From: Diphasiastrum complanatum | Lineage: Eukaryota > Streptophyta > Lycopodiopsida > Lycopodiales > Lycopodiaceae | Length of the DNA: 64,000 nt | Assembly (NCBI GenBank): GCA_029204225.1 | Contig: CM055112.1 | Coordinates: 439,001 to 503,000, forward strand | Reading direction: 5' to 3' | Shown here: in pieces, positions 14,215 through 28,000 of the stretch | How positions within the stretch are numbered: the first letter of the stretch is position 1 | Layout: the number at the start of each line of letters is the position of its first letter | Program-made: the position numbers and the translations under genes | The notes under the pieces: model-generated | The model's database searches: none | What the model was told of the DNA's origin: nothing | Seen by the model: the letters and a program-made list of their open reading frames with translations, nothing else

Positions 14215-14950
14215 AGGGTACCCAAGACGGACGTCGAATTACCACGTTGTATTTCAATACTAATTCTGTGCCTCAGGAATTTGGTGCTCTCCAATGTGAT
14301 CTGCAATCTGTTTCCAATGCCGGAAATGAGATCCTTTACTGTAGAACCCCATGAACCAAAAGTTTTGACGCTGGCTGAAAATGGTACCGTCCTTCAAGAC
14401 CACTATTTTTTGGCCTGTGCTTAGTCTGCCACCTTTCCCAGTTCCTGACTACATGGGAAGTTGCAACGGTGTCAACACAGGTCACATCCCAGATTAGGGC
14501 CTTTCCTTGCTTCCAAGGAACCAAGGTCATTCCATCCGGCCTCTTTGAATCACCTCTATCAACCCCTGCTGCTTCCAGGACCGCTTGAATGGAAGCCGTG
14601 CTCAAAGCACGACGCACCAACTCGTTGATTGCTCCGTGTCGACTGTGTCTGCCATTGCTAAACTTGCAGCTTGATCCGTGATGACTGAGGATGTCAACCA
14701 GCTTACTGCAGTGGCAAGAATGAGGCTAGTAGACGCTTGAACCAAGACGGAGTGCGACCGCAATGCGCAATAAGTCATCGTCAAGCATATTACTGAGGAC
14801 AGGCGACGGTAAAGCATTCACCCAAGCTCTTGACTCGGGTTTGGAAACTGTGAGAAGGCGTGCTTTATTGACGATATTTGTTGACGTGTCGAGGAGATTC
14901 TGGAAAATCTTTTGACTGAGCAGTCGATCCCATTCTCGCCGGACAGCCTA
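14215..14950 (-). mobile_element. Non-LTR retrotransposon (LINE) C-terminal domain, decayed
   Basis: The minus-strand frame from 14,947 gives KARLLTVSKPESRAWVNALP, LDDDLLRIAVALRLG and a Cys/His cluster (CHCSKLVD...HHGSSC). Next come RHGAINELVRRALS and KRPDGMTLVPWKQGKALIWD. After one frameshift near 14,340 it continues LRHRISIEIQRGNSTSVLG and ends near 14,215. One in-frame TAG lies at 14,726-14,728. This architecture is the C-terminal part of LINE ORFs known mainly from invertebrate genomes. The zinc cluster followed by RPD-x15-D resembles the restriction-like endonuclease region of R2-type LINEs. No reverse transcriptase is visible upstream, so the copy is 5' truncated. Confidence 0.75.
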
Positions 14951-16827
14951 AATTGCTAGGGCTGGAGCAACAACATCACACTTTTGCACCATTCTGTTGT
15001 GGCAACAAGGAATACATCATCTACGTCGAAGTCTAGGAGAATGGAGCTGACGAGCAGCAGAACTAAGTGTACAATGCCAAGTACACCGGTAAAGCAACAT
15101 CCGCCATTCTGCGCAGTCCAAAACCACCTTTCTTATTCTTGTTTTTGTCGCCCAGATAAGAAACACAAGAAGGAAAACCTCACCTCTCTTGTCAAAAATA
15201 ATTTGCTGCGGTCAGAATCGTCTGTTGCTGTGAAAAGCAAGCCCACACCCCAGCCCAAGACGTCTGACGAAGCAGTCAAGAAATGTGTTGAAAGCAAAAT
15301 CTAGGACGGCAATATCAACTGAGCTATTCGTTTATAAACTTCTTGTTAAAAAGCATATTGTCAAATGAGCGCAAAACACCCAAGTCAATTTTGAGAAAGA
15401 TAACCAATTTAGAAGTCACCTTGACGAACAATGTTCGTCAAGAATGTCCAGGAACTTAGGCTCTCGCTGACAATATGCGACATGCACAAAAAATAGCAAT
15501 CAATGTACTTTACCAGTTTCCACTTACTCCCACAGACCTTCCTCGAACACAATCTTCAGGTTGCTACCACAGAACTTCCTCGAACTCGATCTTCGGCTCG
15601 ATCAGTGTACTGAAGTGCCCGTGAAGAATTGACTTGCTCAACCAGATCAACACTTCCCTTCAGATTCAACACTCCAAATCAGCACCAGATCCACATCAGA
15701 TTTATATTGACAGCCAGAGACTACAGATCAGCACATTAGATAGGTAGGATTCGGTCCCAAAATTTAGTGCTTCGGCAACTACACTGCTACAGATTCACCA
15801 AATTTCACGCACCAGCAGGACAAAAAACAACCCAAAAATGTGCCAGTCCCTGCTTCAGACAAATCAGGCCTGCAAGTAGCTTCAGAAAAGTGGAAAGTGT
15901 CCAGCACTGCCTCTATTGATCTCTCAGAGCCTGAACTGATGAAATCAGAGCTTAGCCATCCAAAATCACCAGTTTGCTAACCAACTCCAGAAACCTCTAT
16001 CGCTGCCTGGTTTTCCTATATCTACCTCCAGCGTACTTCCAAAGAGCCTCCAGTGCATTTTGCATATCAGAAAAGGCTACTCTAGACTGCTAAAATCCAG
16101 TGCTGCAACTGTGGTTGAGCCACAGCACATTTCTTCTTGGTTTCCTGACCTCCATTGCTACCTTTCAATCCGTTCTTAGTATCGGAGGAAGCTTTTCAAT
16201 GCATCTCCTATATCTATCTCCAGCCCTACCTGTCTACCCCTGACAGGATACCCTGTTTAATAGGGGTTCCTAGGTGGTGAATTCACTGTGCGCTTATGAT
16301 CATAAGCAACAAGTGATTGAAATAGATTTTTACACATTTCTATCATGATTAAAATTCATGAGATTTAACTATCCACTTCAACTTTTTTGTAAGGAGTATT
16401 TATTTTGAGCAAAAGTCAAAAGTAATATTGTCAAATTGGTTTTAAACTTCAAAAATAAAGAGGATATTTCAATTGGCAACTAAAGAATCAATATTTGTAT
16501 GTTTACAACATTTTGCCATTTAATATGGAATGAAGGAAGTTGATTGTGTTTGATAGTGGAATAAAGAAAATGACACTTTCTCTTTCAACCTATGGTACCG
16601 TTTATTGACACAGCTTCTGAGTCTCCAATCATTGAAGAGATCAATCCATTGACTATTGTTAATGATGTTTCAACCATCAATCTTCCTTTAATCAATGGTC
16701 CATAACCCACTCATTTATGCTCACCTCTGAGGAAGCTGCAACAGCTCTCAAGTTTCTTTTCAAGTCATTTTGATATTCTGGAGCTTCCTGCACTGATGCA
16801 ACTTCCTGGACATCTTCAAGGAAAAGG
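14951..16827. other. Unassigned intergenic sequence
   Basis: A plus-strand frame at 14,984-15,304 is Ser/Thr/Lys-rich with no recognised family. A short internal repeat (CTTCCTCGAACTCGATCTTC-like) occurs twice near 15,540-15,600. No convincing gene. Confidence 0.45.
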
Positions 16828-17118
16828 ATGCATGAGTATGGATCTAAAGAGCAAACAGATGGTAACTACAAAAGTACACAAGATGGTCGTTCAAAAATTC
16901 AGCTGGAAATTTTGTTGAAACTTCAACGACACTTTCTTTCAAACCGAGAGGGGTTACGTGACATGCAACCACTTAAAATTGACAAAAAAAACTTCTTGCT
17001 TCATCACCAAATGTTTTCAATGTTGAGAGACTTTGTGACATCTGAGAATGATCTGAAGTTCCAAACACTTCCATCTACGATCTCAGAGTTTAAGACCCAA
17101 TTTGCTAGGCTACTGTGA
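16828..17118 (+). CDS. Hypothetical 96-aa frame, doubtful
   Basis: An ATG-initiated frame that stays open upstream of the ATG as well. The peptide is charged with a plausible amphipathic composition (KIQLEILLKLQRHFLSNREG, then a Phe/Leu-rich tail). I recognise no family. It lies about 400 bp beyond the stop of the minus-strand GCP2 gene and converges with it. It could be the last exon of an unrecognised gene, a pseudogene, or chance. Confidence 0.2.
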   Translation: MHEYGSKEQTDGNYKSTQDGRSKIQLEILLKLQRHFLSNREGLRDMQPLKIDKKNFLLHHQMFSMLRDFVTSENDLKFQTLPSTISEFKTQFARLL

Positions 17119-17508
17119 AAAAGCATACGTCCACAGGCTAGAAGGCAGATTTTTCTCCATATATTTCGAATGCAACCTGATTTAAGATGAGTCAAAAAAT
17201 TTGATAGAAAACCAACCTTTTTTTTCCCTTCTTTGTTCAAAGGAAACAAAAAAATAGGTACAATGTATGTTACAGCCTCTGAAATAAAAGTCTTTTTTCC
17301 CACAGTTATAAATCTATTTTCAGTTCAAATTTACCAGAAGATCTTATCCTTGTTGACAAGTCTTCCATGTAGTGCCACTTTTTCTTACCAGGTTGCATAG
17401 GCTTGCCCAATTGCTGGCATTTCATTAAAAAATTTACAAGCTTACGCACCAAAGATAACAAGCTCACGTCAAGTCAGACACTAAGTTATCTTCGTCTCTA
17501 GAATCCTA

Positions 17509-19010
17509 TTATACTTGTCCAAGTGCTTGAAAACTTTGTGCCATATGTGCCAAGCATGGTTCCGTTTGTGAGCCAGTACTGAGCATGAGTAGAAGCTCAC
17601 TTAGCTCCTTTTTAAAATCGTCGGCCATTTTTCTGCAACAATGAATCAAAATTTGATTGTCATAGATCTGCTAGAAGATTACTAACAAAATTATCAGGTA
17701 ACAGAGGCAAAGATGTGACATGACAGACAGTCTATACATCAGCAACAGATCTCAGAAAAGAGCCCATTCCATATTTAGATCTTACCCTATCACTGACTTA
17801 AAATTAGAATCTTCTGTCTTCACTAGTGTTAATTGAGTTTTGGCATTCCGCAATCTGTTCGTGCCCTTGAAGCCTTTTACGTCTTGTGATTTGTTTCCAT
17901 TTTGTGACAAGGGGTCATGATTATTTTGTTGTGGCACAAATAAAGAAGGTATAAGCCACTGAGTTGCTCTTGCATATTGGAGACATACATCTTTCAGTTT
18001 CTCCAATTTCTGCAAGACACCACAAAAAATCAAAAGAAGAAATTGGGCAGTTGCAGCAGAATGCTATTTTATTAATTTCAATAATTTGACAAGTTACACA
18101 GCCTCCATGAGGAGATATGAGCCTAAACCCTAAACCCTATATTTTTTTTATTTGAATTGAAATAAGGCCATTGATGGGTGCTTGCCTTTAAGATGCTAGG
18201 CCATAAAACCATGCACTTTTTCAAGCAGTCATTGAGGAAAAAATCGTGGTGTTGTATCACCTGCAAACCCATGCTCAGATATTTGTGCCATCATCCTCCT
18301 CACACAGTTACTTCCTCTTAACAGAAAGAATAAAACTAGGCAAGATTGTTGATTGCATAGAGAACACACTTTTGTGAGTATGCTAAGCTTAATACAAACT
18401 AATTGCACCTCATCAACGCTTTTAGAACTTTGGAGCTTGCTACCCATTATATGCCAATTGGGTTCCAAAACCTGCACCATCATTTGCTAAAAGATCAACA
18501 ATAGAAAAGAGGAGAATCTCCATGGACCTCTATTTCACTACACCAATCAAACTACAGGATGGACCCACATGAACCATTTCAAGGAGAAGACTGACCTCAA
18601 ATGTCATGTAATGCTCAAAGCTTTGCATAAAGTGTAGCATCTGTTGGCAGAGTACATAGGATCGTTGCATTGATGTTCCAACAAAACCCAAACCACGGGT
18701 TGCCTGCGGAAGATAGTAGACCTCTAAGTACAGATTGAAGAGTGAGCCGACAAACTTTCCAGTAACGTTTTGTGCATTGTTTGCAAAATCCTTTCATCCA
18801 GATTTCTCCAGCAAGGATACATAATTAATTCAGAGCTTTCCCAAAATATCAACAATTTACTTTTTGGCAATGTGATATATGTACCTGATGTGCTTGCCAT
18901 GTTGTACAAAGCTGACGCTCAACATGCTTGCAGTGAAACAAATGACGAAATATCAACTGATACTTTGTCAAAGCTTTTCTCGAAATGACCAGTGACAGAG
19001 GCCATCGTAC
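17509..19010 (-). CDS. GCP2: GCP2 exons 20-25 and stop
   Basis: Exons are 19010-18885, 18703-18596, 18471-18409, 18260-18186, 18009-17786 and 17632-17509, with TAA at 17,509-17,511. Exon 20 carries [19 protein letters not shown] and HCKHVERQL, part of the gamma-tubulin-binding C-terminal half. Exon 21 starts ATRGLGFVG. Exons 22-23 give VLEPNWHIM and [12 protein letters not shown]. Intron 23 starts GC, not GT (AAG|GCAAGC at 18,180-18,188). Exon 24 has a ~50-residue Asn/Lys/Ser-rich insert before the conserved end. Confidence 0.93.
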
Positions 19011-22000
19011 CTATACAGCAAGTTTTTTAATTGCAGAGGGCATCATCAGAAAACATACAACCACCAAGCATTGAATTTAGGTATAGCAGTAATTTTACTA
19101 CCGCAATAAGTTGAAATGAAAAATCTTGCCGTAAACAGTAGTAATGTGCTTTTTGGCAACCATACATAAAAGTTGCCATAAAACATACAAGTCTAGATAG
19201 CTGTACTTTTATTGAGGGCAGCCTGTAGAATGCATTTTAAAGTGTCATGAAGGCCACTTTTTGGTGACTTAAACCTCACATGCATACAGTGACAAGCTAA
19301 ATAAAAAAAAGTACAGAAAGGAAATGTAAGAATACAGGAAGAAGTGCCACTGTACATATCAAATGAATAGCAGTATGAAAGTGCTGAAAGAATAGCTTAG
19401 CTTTAGCTAACAATAGTCTAGCTAAGGCTAAGCTCTTGGTTGATCATCTGAATAATGAGATTTCCGGGCTACTTATAGCTAATGGGGGGTCCACCTACTG
19501 GCTTGTTACATCCATACAGAATATATAACACTAAGTAGACCCACAACTATTGAGGACCCACAGTTCTTTATTTTTTTTAGACCCCTTTAAAATAAATTCA
19601 AGACTATGTTACATGGTTCTTAATTTGGGCCCTAAAATTTGAATTTTCGTACTTCTCTCCAAGTTAACTTGAAGGGACGTAGCTTTTGCTTAGTGTGAAT
19701 AGCCACTAAGGCTACTCATTATTCAGTCATGAATTTGGAGTCTTGACCTCTTTGTAGGGGAATTAGATCATTGTATTGGAGATCTGCTGCGCTATCGGCA
19801 GCCATAGACTTCATTAGTTTTCTTTGTTGGATAATGCCTGTGAATGATTATTTTGCTACTTTTATGAATGCTACTTGCTATCCTTCATGCTAAATCTGTA
19901 CACACGTTCTTGACTTGGCTCAAATACCAATGCGTCTGCAATTTGGGCCGAAAAAGGGCACAAGTCAATTAAAAATATTAAATGGAAATACGGTAGGTCC
20001 TTGGGGCTGTTAGAAATCCATAAATCATAATATGGATGGACAAACTAGGATTCGAACCCAGGACCTCCCTCATACCGGATGATGGGATGCTCTACCACCG
20101 AGCTACCCGCCCTGTTTGATAGTTCTCTCTAGAGTGTGGATTGATATTCCAACAGGGGCCCGGATCGTATGGTTCAATAAAAAATACCAAGACATACACA
20201 AATGCTAAGGGCTCTATTATTAACTTCACTGAAAATGAGAACACGGGCTCATAGCCCTGGCCACTGCATGTTTGATGTATGAAACTCTTCTCCCTCAAAA
20301 AAGACAATGTCTTCATGGTCAGCATAAAGAAAGTGTTGATGCCAACTTGAAATTGCTGCATAATCACATATACTGATGAGTACGACCTATATAGATAGTT
20401 CCCACGTGCATACTTACATGGATTTCTACCATTGATACCCCAGTACTAATGCATTTTATGTTTTACATCTATCTCATTAGTATACTTTACTGCATTTCCA
20501 ATTGTCATCTACTTCTGCCCCCTAAAATTTTTGTATTATCTATTGTCTCTAATACCTAGCTCTCCTACACACTAGACATAGCATGAGTTCTCTAGGAACG
20601 ATGACATCTAGCACTGCTATTGGGCAATTTGTTTGGTTCGAACTCTAGATACACAGTTTCAATCCTGTTTTATTGTTGGTCTGCTATGATGTTCTTGGTG
20701 TACATAGATATCTTGGAGTGTGTGGTGGACCGAGTCAATACCTTATTGCGTTCTCATGGCATTCCTAGCATTCATAATTCGAGTGTAGATCCTTCTACTT
20801 ATCATCATTTCAAGCAATCAATCATCAGATTGTAGAATGAACACACATGATAGAGAGAAAAACTGAAAGTCTATTCTCGTATTGTATTGTGATTGAATGA
20901 GGATGAATGCAATTGAGATAGAGATAGAGATAGTCTCGTCATATCTAATCAACACGACACGGGTCCTTTATTTTACAAAATAGAACAACCATCACATTGT
21001 AGAAAGAACAAACATGATAGAGAGAAAACCTAAAATATCTATTGTCATATTGCCTTGTGTTTAAATGAGAATGAATGCAAGTGAGAGAAAGATGTAGTCT
21101 ACAGTTCCTCAATGGAGAGGGCCTTTTCCATGCAACTTTCGCATAAATTCCACCACACGGGGAGGAGCCTTGCAACATGCATCAACACCAACACCAACAC
21201 CAGCAACGCTTAGAATGTGGCATCAGATTCTTTGGCCACCATTGAAGTTGTGAGGGCACTACTTGCACTTCATCATTCTCATGCCGCCCTTGAACATGGC
21301 AAGCATATCCACATGGTCGTATTCAACGCCCACCTTTCCCAGGATTGCAAAGATTCAACATAGGAAAGGGAGAATTTGAAAGTTCTTAAAAAACCCTTAA
21401 TCCCACCAACAAGATAGGAAGGAGTGAAAAGAAAGTCAACTTGTAACAGAAGCAAAGAGAAGGAATAAGGCAGAAAATAGAACATGAATTGAATGAGGGA
21501 CTCTTTGGCAATATTTAGATATTGGAGGACCCTCATGGAAGATCCTGAAAAGCATTTTTCCCCATGCGTTTTGGACCAAAAAGCATTTTTAGGGTTTGCT
21601 GTCTTTTTTTTTAATTGTAGTAAATAATTTTTGTTGATTTAGGGCTCTAAACTAACTTGGAGGCCTAGTGGGTCATTGGGCTGGTTTGGCCCTTTGGGGA
21701 CTGAAAAGGGGCCCAAGATCCTTTTTTTGAGGATCTCGGGAACTGCTGACTCTTTTTCCATAATAACATTTATAGAACCCACATTTGAAATGGGATGTCT
21801 TCACCCATTTAAGCCTCTCCAAAACACGTCTAATTGCAAATTAGAACTATGTCTCCACGCTTCTCGTTGATCAAACATGCATGATCATTAAATAGAAGTC
21901 AATGCTAGTGGTGAGTCTTCTTCCATGCACCTTCATGACTCATTGCTCAAACCGCACATTGTGTTTCGAGACGAAAAACTTTCCTGCATCTTCAAAGAGT

Positions 22001-25000
22001 TTATCTTCTCATCCACTAATAAGATTGAGAAACCTTCATCAGCCTCTAAAATAACCGTCACACATTTGCACACCAAAGAGCTCAAAACATAGGTTATTCT
22101 TCAGCAAGAAATTTACAGCAGCCTCTTTCTCTTCTTCAATTCTCTTGTAGATGCATTGGGGATAACTCCCCATAGACTAAACATCTGATTCACAATAACG
22201 ATTGACCAGCTGCACAGTGACGTTCCATGCACACTATACAGGCTCAGTCCACAGTAATAATATGGTAGCGATTCATCAAGATATGGTCAATACTATTCTC
22301 ATGCAGCAGCAATGGTTCATTCATATAGCTTGACAGACCATGTATCGTCAATGTTCATATCTAGGAGAGTCACTCCATGAATCTTAAGTATCGCTCATAC
22401 CTCATATTAATGCTTTTCTTTGGCACCCTTGCTCCATTCATACAGAAGTGCGGTCAGCAATAGTGTCCTCATTCAAAAAGCAATTGCGTTGCAGTTTCCA
22501 TCATTACGGCCCATTGGTGCAGCTATAGTTTTGCATCAATATCTTCAACAATCTGCTCATTATGGCTCCAGTATATTGCTCTTCTTTCCTCTTCATACTG
22601 GCACCGAACACGATGTCCCTTTTGGGATTTGAACAACAAGATTTTTTTTTGGAGGGTAAGGGAGGAAGGCCTGGTTACAGGTATATATTTCTGACAGCTA
22701 CTTGAACTTCGACTCCCCATATTATTAGAGACTTGTACCTTATGGATTGGGCCCCAGGGAGCCATCATTATTTATTGTCATTTATTCAACACGGGCTAGA
22801 ACTAACTAGTGAATCGGATAACTAGACCTAATTTGGGCCTTCAAGCAACATAAGTGGGCCTAAAGGGCATCAATATGATTAAGTCTAGATTGGAGATTAG
22901 AGTATAGCTTGGACCAGCTCAGATAAGCTAGTGAGTTGCTGATTTCAGTTCCTTCGGTTTTTTGAGAGCTTATCATTCAGTTATCCATTATGTTCAGCTC
23001 AGTTACGTTTTCTTTCCAAAAAATTGCAATATTGCATCTGAGAATATGAAGGCTTAAGAAGCGATTTCAATGTGCCATGAGAAAAACTTTATGATGAAAA
23101 TTTATAGCTATTGGATTGTGTCGAATATATATGATGGGGATTGTGCCAAATGGCTCTTCGAGCCCTTAAAGCATCACAAAATGAGTATAGGCTAAAATAT
23201 TGCTAGAACGTTGAACCATCTTTTGATGGTCATTGCAGTAAATTCAAGTAGGTTCCACTTATTGTTTGTATTACATAGACAAATTTCAGCCTTGAAGATG
23301 TGGTTTTGTGACAGTCTATCTATGTCGTCCAGAGAAAGATTTTCAATGTGTCAACTGAGCATAGATACTTGAATTTACAGGAAGAAACAAATATTCAGCT
23401 ACATGCAAATAAGCCATCAACATAAATTCAAATTGAATACGAACTAACCTTGTAGTCAAGTGTAAATGTCTCCAAGCCATTGAGGCTCTCAGCTGTCCCT
23501 TGGCTGGCAGTCTCCAGGCTACTCAAATCTATCTTTAAGAGCTCAGATAGGAAATTCGGCTCCGAAAAGACAGCTCTATCTTTCAAAATGTGTTGTAATT
23601 GGGCTACCAAAGATAATCTCTCCTATTATCACAAACATGAGTTTGTTACAGATTGATGTGCACAACACAGGAGAGAAAGCTGAATATACAAAAACAGTTT
23701 CTCATTGTCAACATCGAAATTGATTTCAGAATGACAGCTTTCATAGGAAGGAATTAAGTGTGCAGCTTACCACGTTGCATGTTAAGTCCTCATGATATGG
23801 ATCAGCTGCAGCTACAGACGTTCTTAAGGCAAGCTCCAACAGTGACTGCAAATGAACTGTCAGCTCACCTACTTCTTGATGTTAAATCAAACTAAATAAT
23901 CATCTGCCGCATTGAGGCTTTTGTAGATTTTTTCTAGCTTCCAATGCCACCTTAAAAAAACAACAATATCCCCATAAAGGGAACTGAGAAGCTGGTTCCA
24001 CGAAGAGCGTTGAAGTGAAAAGGCTAAACATACCTGCAACTTTTCCTTTGAAACGGCTGAAGGTCTCTTGACAAGCTCCTCCTTGGCTATATCCATGAAA
24101 TGGACAAGAAAGTCACCCTGCAACAGATTGGTTGGAAGGATATGATAAAGGGTCAGCGTGGGTGAGAAGATGGCCTTCTCCTAAAGACATGTTGAAACAG
24201 GGACATGGATCTTTAAAAATTTACATTTGATCGCACGCATATACATAAACGTATCCAAAAAAGTATCTGTTGTGTCCACTGTCCAATAAGTGTCTCTCAT
24301 AGCTATCTACTTACAACTATCAAAATATCTATGACATGTATAGAAAATGACAATATTAAGTGTACGTAGAGTAGATCACAAATACGGATGCCCACACAGA
24401 TTTTCAAACCCAGTTGGATAGATGAATTTGCACAACTATGGATAATATCCATCTTTTATATTAAACCTTAATATTAAAAGAACAGAATGCATTCGCTCTT
24501 TAGATGGCATTATGTATGTTGCTTAAGGTTACATACACAACTTTGGCCTCTTCAATGGTCAATGATCAACTTGAATGAACGATCATAGGGAGCCACTTCA
24601 GAATCTCCACAGGTTGGCTATGCAATTTCATTAATGAGTGCAACTTACAAGTGGTGATAAGTACCTCAACATTCCACACTTGGAAAGAGTTCAAAACTGC
24701 CATCAGAGTGCTGACACTCCATATGCAATGGCAAGGGCTTAAAAAAATTGCTTGAGCTGAAGCAACAAAAGTACAAAAGTTTGCAAATAAGAATCACTAC
24801 TAGCTAATGGCTACTTTTGACATGGACATTGTTGGTATGTATATGTTTGGATTTACTAAGGGATTCAGTTCAATATATGTTTGTGGTTATTAGGACAAAG
24901 CCTAAAAGCCTGAATAGCTGATTGAACTTGCCACAATGTATGAGGGAGGACTAATGAACAATTGACAAGTCACAAAAAGACTGATTTGAATTGTTATGTC

Positions 25001-28000
25001 CCTAAAAGACATAACTAGCCAAGCCCTTAGTTTATGGGTCAGTGCCCTTGTTAGCAAGGATGTGACCTCAGCTCATCCACCTTCAAGGGTATGTGCCATG
25101 AATGTTGTTGGCTCTAGTTCTATATAAGCATGCCAAGTCTAGAGAAACACTTCCAAGAGAATTGAGAGCTATGGTACAAGTCTTAGAGCTCATCTTGCCA
25201 TGCCTTGGAAGAGCATTTGTGGTATGGGAATAACTACTATTGGCAAGAGATTAAGCTCAAAGATAAGGACATCTTGGGCTCAAAAGGTGGTTCTTGGATG
25301 GAAAGCTAATGGCTGGATGGCGAGCCTGATAGCAATCTTGATAAAGGTTTAAGAACTAGCAAACTGGATCATGGAGAAAGCACACAAGAACGAAGATAAT
25401 AAATTCTTGCTCTTATTATTGAATGATGAGAAAACCCATCAATGTACAAAAAGATGAAAGTACATAGAATGATAATGCCAAATGGCAAAAAGTACTTGAG
25501 AGGTGCAATTCAAAGGTCTTACACATTCATTGGGTCTTCATATTACTGATCTACCAGCTGGTACTCATCAGTTGTTGGAGGGTTTGTGGATCCCAAGGCA
25601 ACCCTAACTCTTAGTTAATAAGTGAGAGGGATTTGGCACCCTGCGTGTGTAAGTCCAACCCGATGATCACATAGAGATGATAATTAGAAGTCAATAAAAG
25701 GACTTTAGGCCTTTTTGTGGGACTTTTAATGTCGTAGGCCTAAATGTCAAGTTATTGAATAAAGTTGGGACTCCCACCAAAATTAGTTCAAATTCAAATT
25801 CAAATTGGTTCCCTCCAATTATTGAATGGGTTCCCACTCTTTTTTAAGTTTGAATTTTCCTCCATCTCTCATGCTTTTGTTGCATTTGTTAATTGTTGGA
25901 TCTGAACATTATTGGGATTGCATGTTCTTATGCATTTTGTGAGAGAGTAGGGGAGAGAGAGAAAGAGTAAGCTATCTTCATTGTGGATCGAAATGTTAAT
26001 GGTTGTAGTGTTAATGCTTAGGGTTAATGGATGTTAGAGTTAGATGTGGATCTTCCATTTCAAAAGAAATATATATTGTGATATCCACAAAAGAATATGT
26101 CGCCTTCTTATCAAAGGAATGACATTTGTCTTTTACATATATGCTGAAATTCCAGATGATGAGTCTGTTGAATCTTCAACTGTTCCTATGCTGAAATCTG
26201 AGATATGCTATCGCTCTCATGGGAACGAACCTACGCGTGACAACTAACTTCATCTCCTTGATGCTAGATTGCTTAGATCTTGGGTTGAGGATAGGCTAGG
26301 AAAGAAACCCACTACAATTTTGGCGCCGTTGCCGAGGAGCTACGCCAATTTTTCAGTTTGCAGCATGTTTGTTGGATGGTTAGCTTGCATTAGGCATCTT
26401 GTCGTGGCATGAATAGTGTTAAAACTGCATTTAGGGTTAGTTTGGAAGTGATTTTGCCTGATTTGAGTGGATTTGCTTGTTTGAAATCTATTATGATTAT
26501 TGAGCAGGGGAAGCTACTCAGATCACCATTCTTAAGATCCATTTGGATCTGAGAAATCTGAAAAAACAACAAAAATCGGTCAAATCTGCCAGATCTTGGT
26601 CAAAAGGAGGCAAAATCCGTCATCAGAGCTGATAATTATTTACCCTCTTTCATAAAACGTTCGCCGAGTTGCAGGCACCTTTGGTTTTGATCACAGAACC
26701 TTCAGTTTGAAGGGCGAACATTCCTTTCCAGTAGATTTCCAAAAACATCAAAAAAACTATCAAAAAACACCAAAAAACACCCAAAACCCTAAGAAAATAC
26801 AAAAAGCGAACATTCGCCCGATTCACTGTGCATAGGTGTGAATCAGATCTATCTATTGCCAGGTCGGCAAACGTTAATTCTAAAAATAGAAGGTCAAAGT
26901 GACTGTTCATCTAGAAATATGCAAAATTTTGTGAGATCTTAACACCTTTTCACAAAAATTTCCAGCTTCCAGAAAGAACCTTCGCCAAAGTCTATGTTAG
27001 TCTACTATTTTAGTTCATCAGTGAGTTCGGTGAACGATAAGCAAACGCCACGTGTCATATTGCTCCATTTTTGTCAAAAAAAGTCTCATTTTGCAAAAAT
27101 AGCAATAATACATTTGTAAACTTCGCCAAAACCTTCGCTGAAACTTCTGAGGATTCTATTTATAGTAAATTGATATCTTTGAAGTTCGACGAACGTTAAT
27201 ATTGTCAGGATCACAGAAAATCTCTATTTTTACCCTCGCCAAACTACAGAAATTGTATTTCTATGTGTTAGGAACCTTCGCCAATTCTACCCTAGATTTA
27301 TCTGGTCAGATTCTCTGTCTGAGAATTCGACGAAGGTTATTTCCATTACATTTGTCAGAAAAGCCTGATCAGAGAGTTTTTACCAAAAATAGCATCGCTG
27401 AACCTTCGCCGAGTCAACCTTCGCCTAGGAAACCTTCACCACTACTATGTTTAAGTTTTGATTTTCCAGATCAAGTCTCTGTCAAATTTTTGGTCAAATC
27501 CGTAACAATTTGATTCTAATTTTGAGAATTCATCATTCTTAGAAGTGTCATTCGCTTGATCACAGATCTTTTTCCAAAAATCAAAAATCTGATTCTTGTC
27601 AAGTGAAAGAAATTTTGTAGATTTGAACTGAGATAGTTCCTACTTGAAAAATCTAGATCCAATCTCATTGTCTGCTTGTTTTAATTTGTAAAGATGGCTG
27701 CTCCAGGAGCTGCTCCTCAGGAAGTCAATCCAATCATTGTTAGGAGAGCACCCCGTTTGGATTTACCCAAATATAATGGATTAACAGATCCAGTTAGATT
27801 TCTTCAGATCTATTCTGAATAGTGTGAAGTCTATGGCGAAGTTTTCCCTCAGGATAAACTTAAGCTTTTTCCTATGGCCTTAACGGGTCGCAGCACAAGA
27901 TTGGTACTATAATCAAGATGAGACTGAGCGTACAGATTGGGAAACTGTTAAACAAGCCCGTATTACACGGTTCAAACCTCGAAAGTTTATGGAAGACCCT

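Noticed and set aside
20041-20114. Functional tRNA gene on the minus strand
   Set aside because: Boxes A and B are present, but the 3' acceptor strand does not pair with the 5' GGGCGGG and the sequence runs on into a non-tRNA body.
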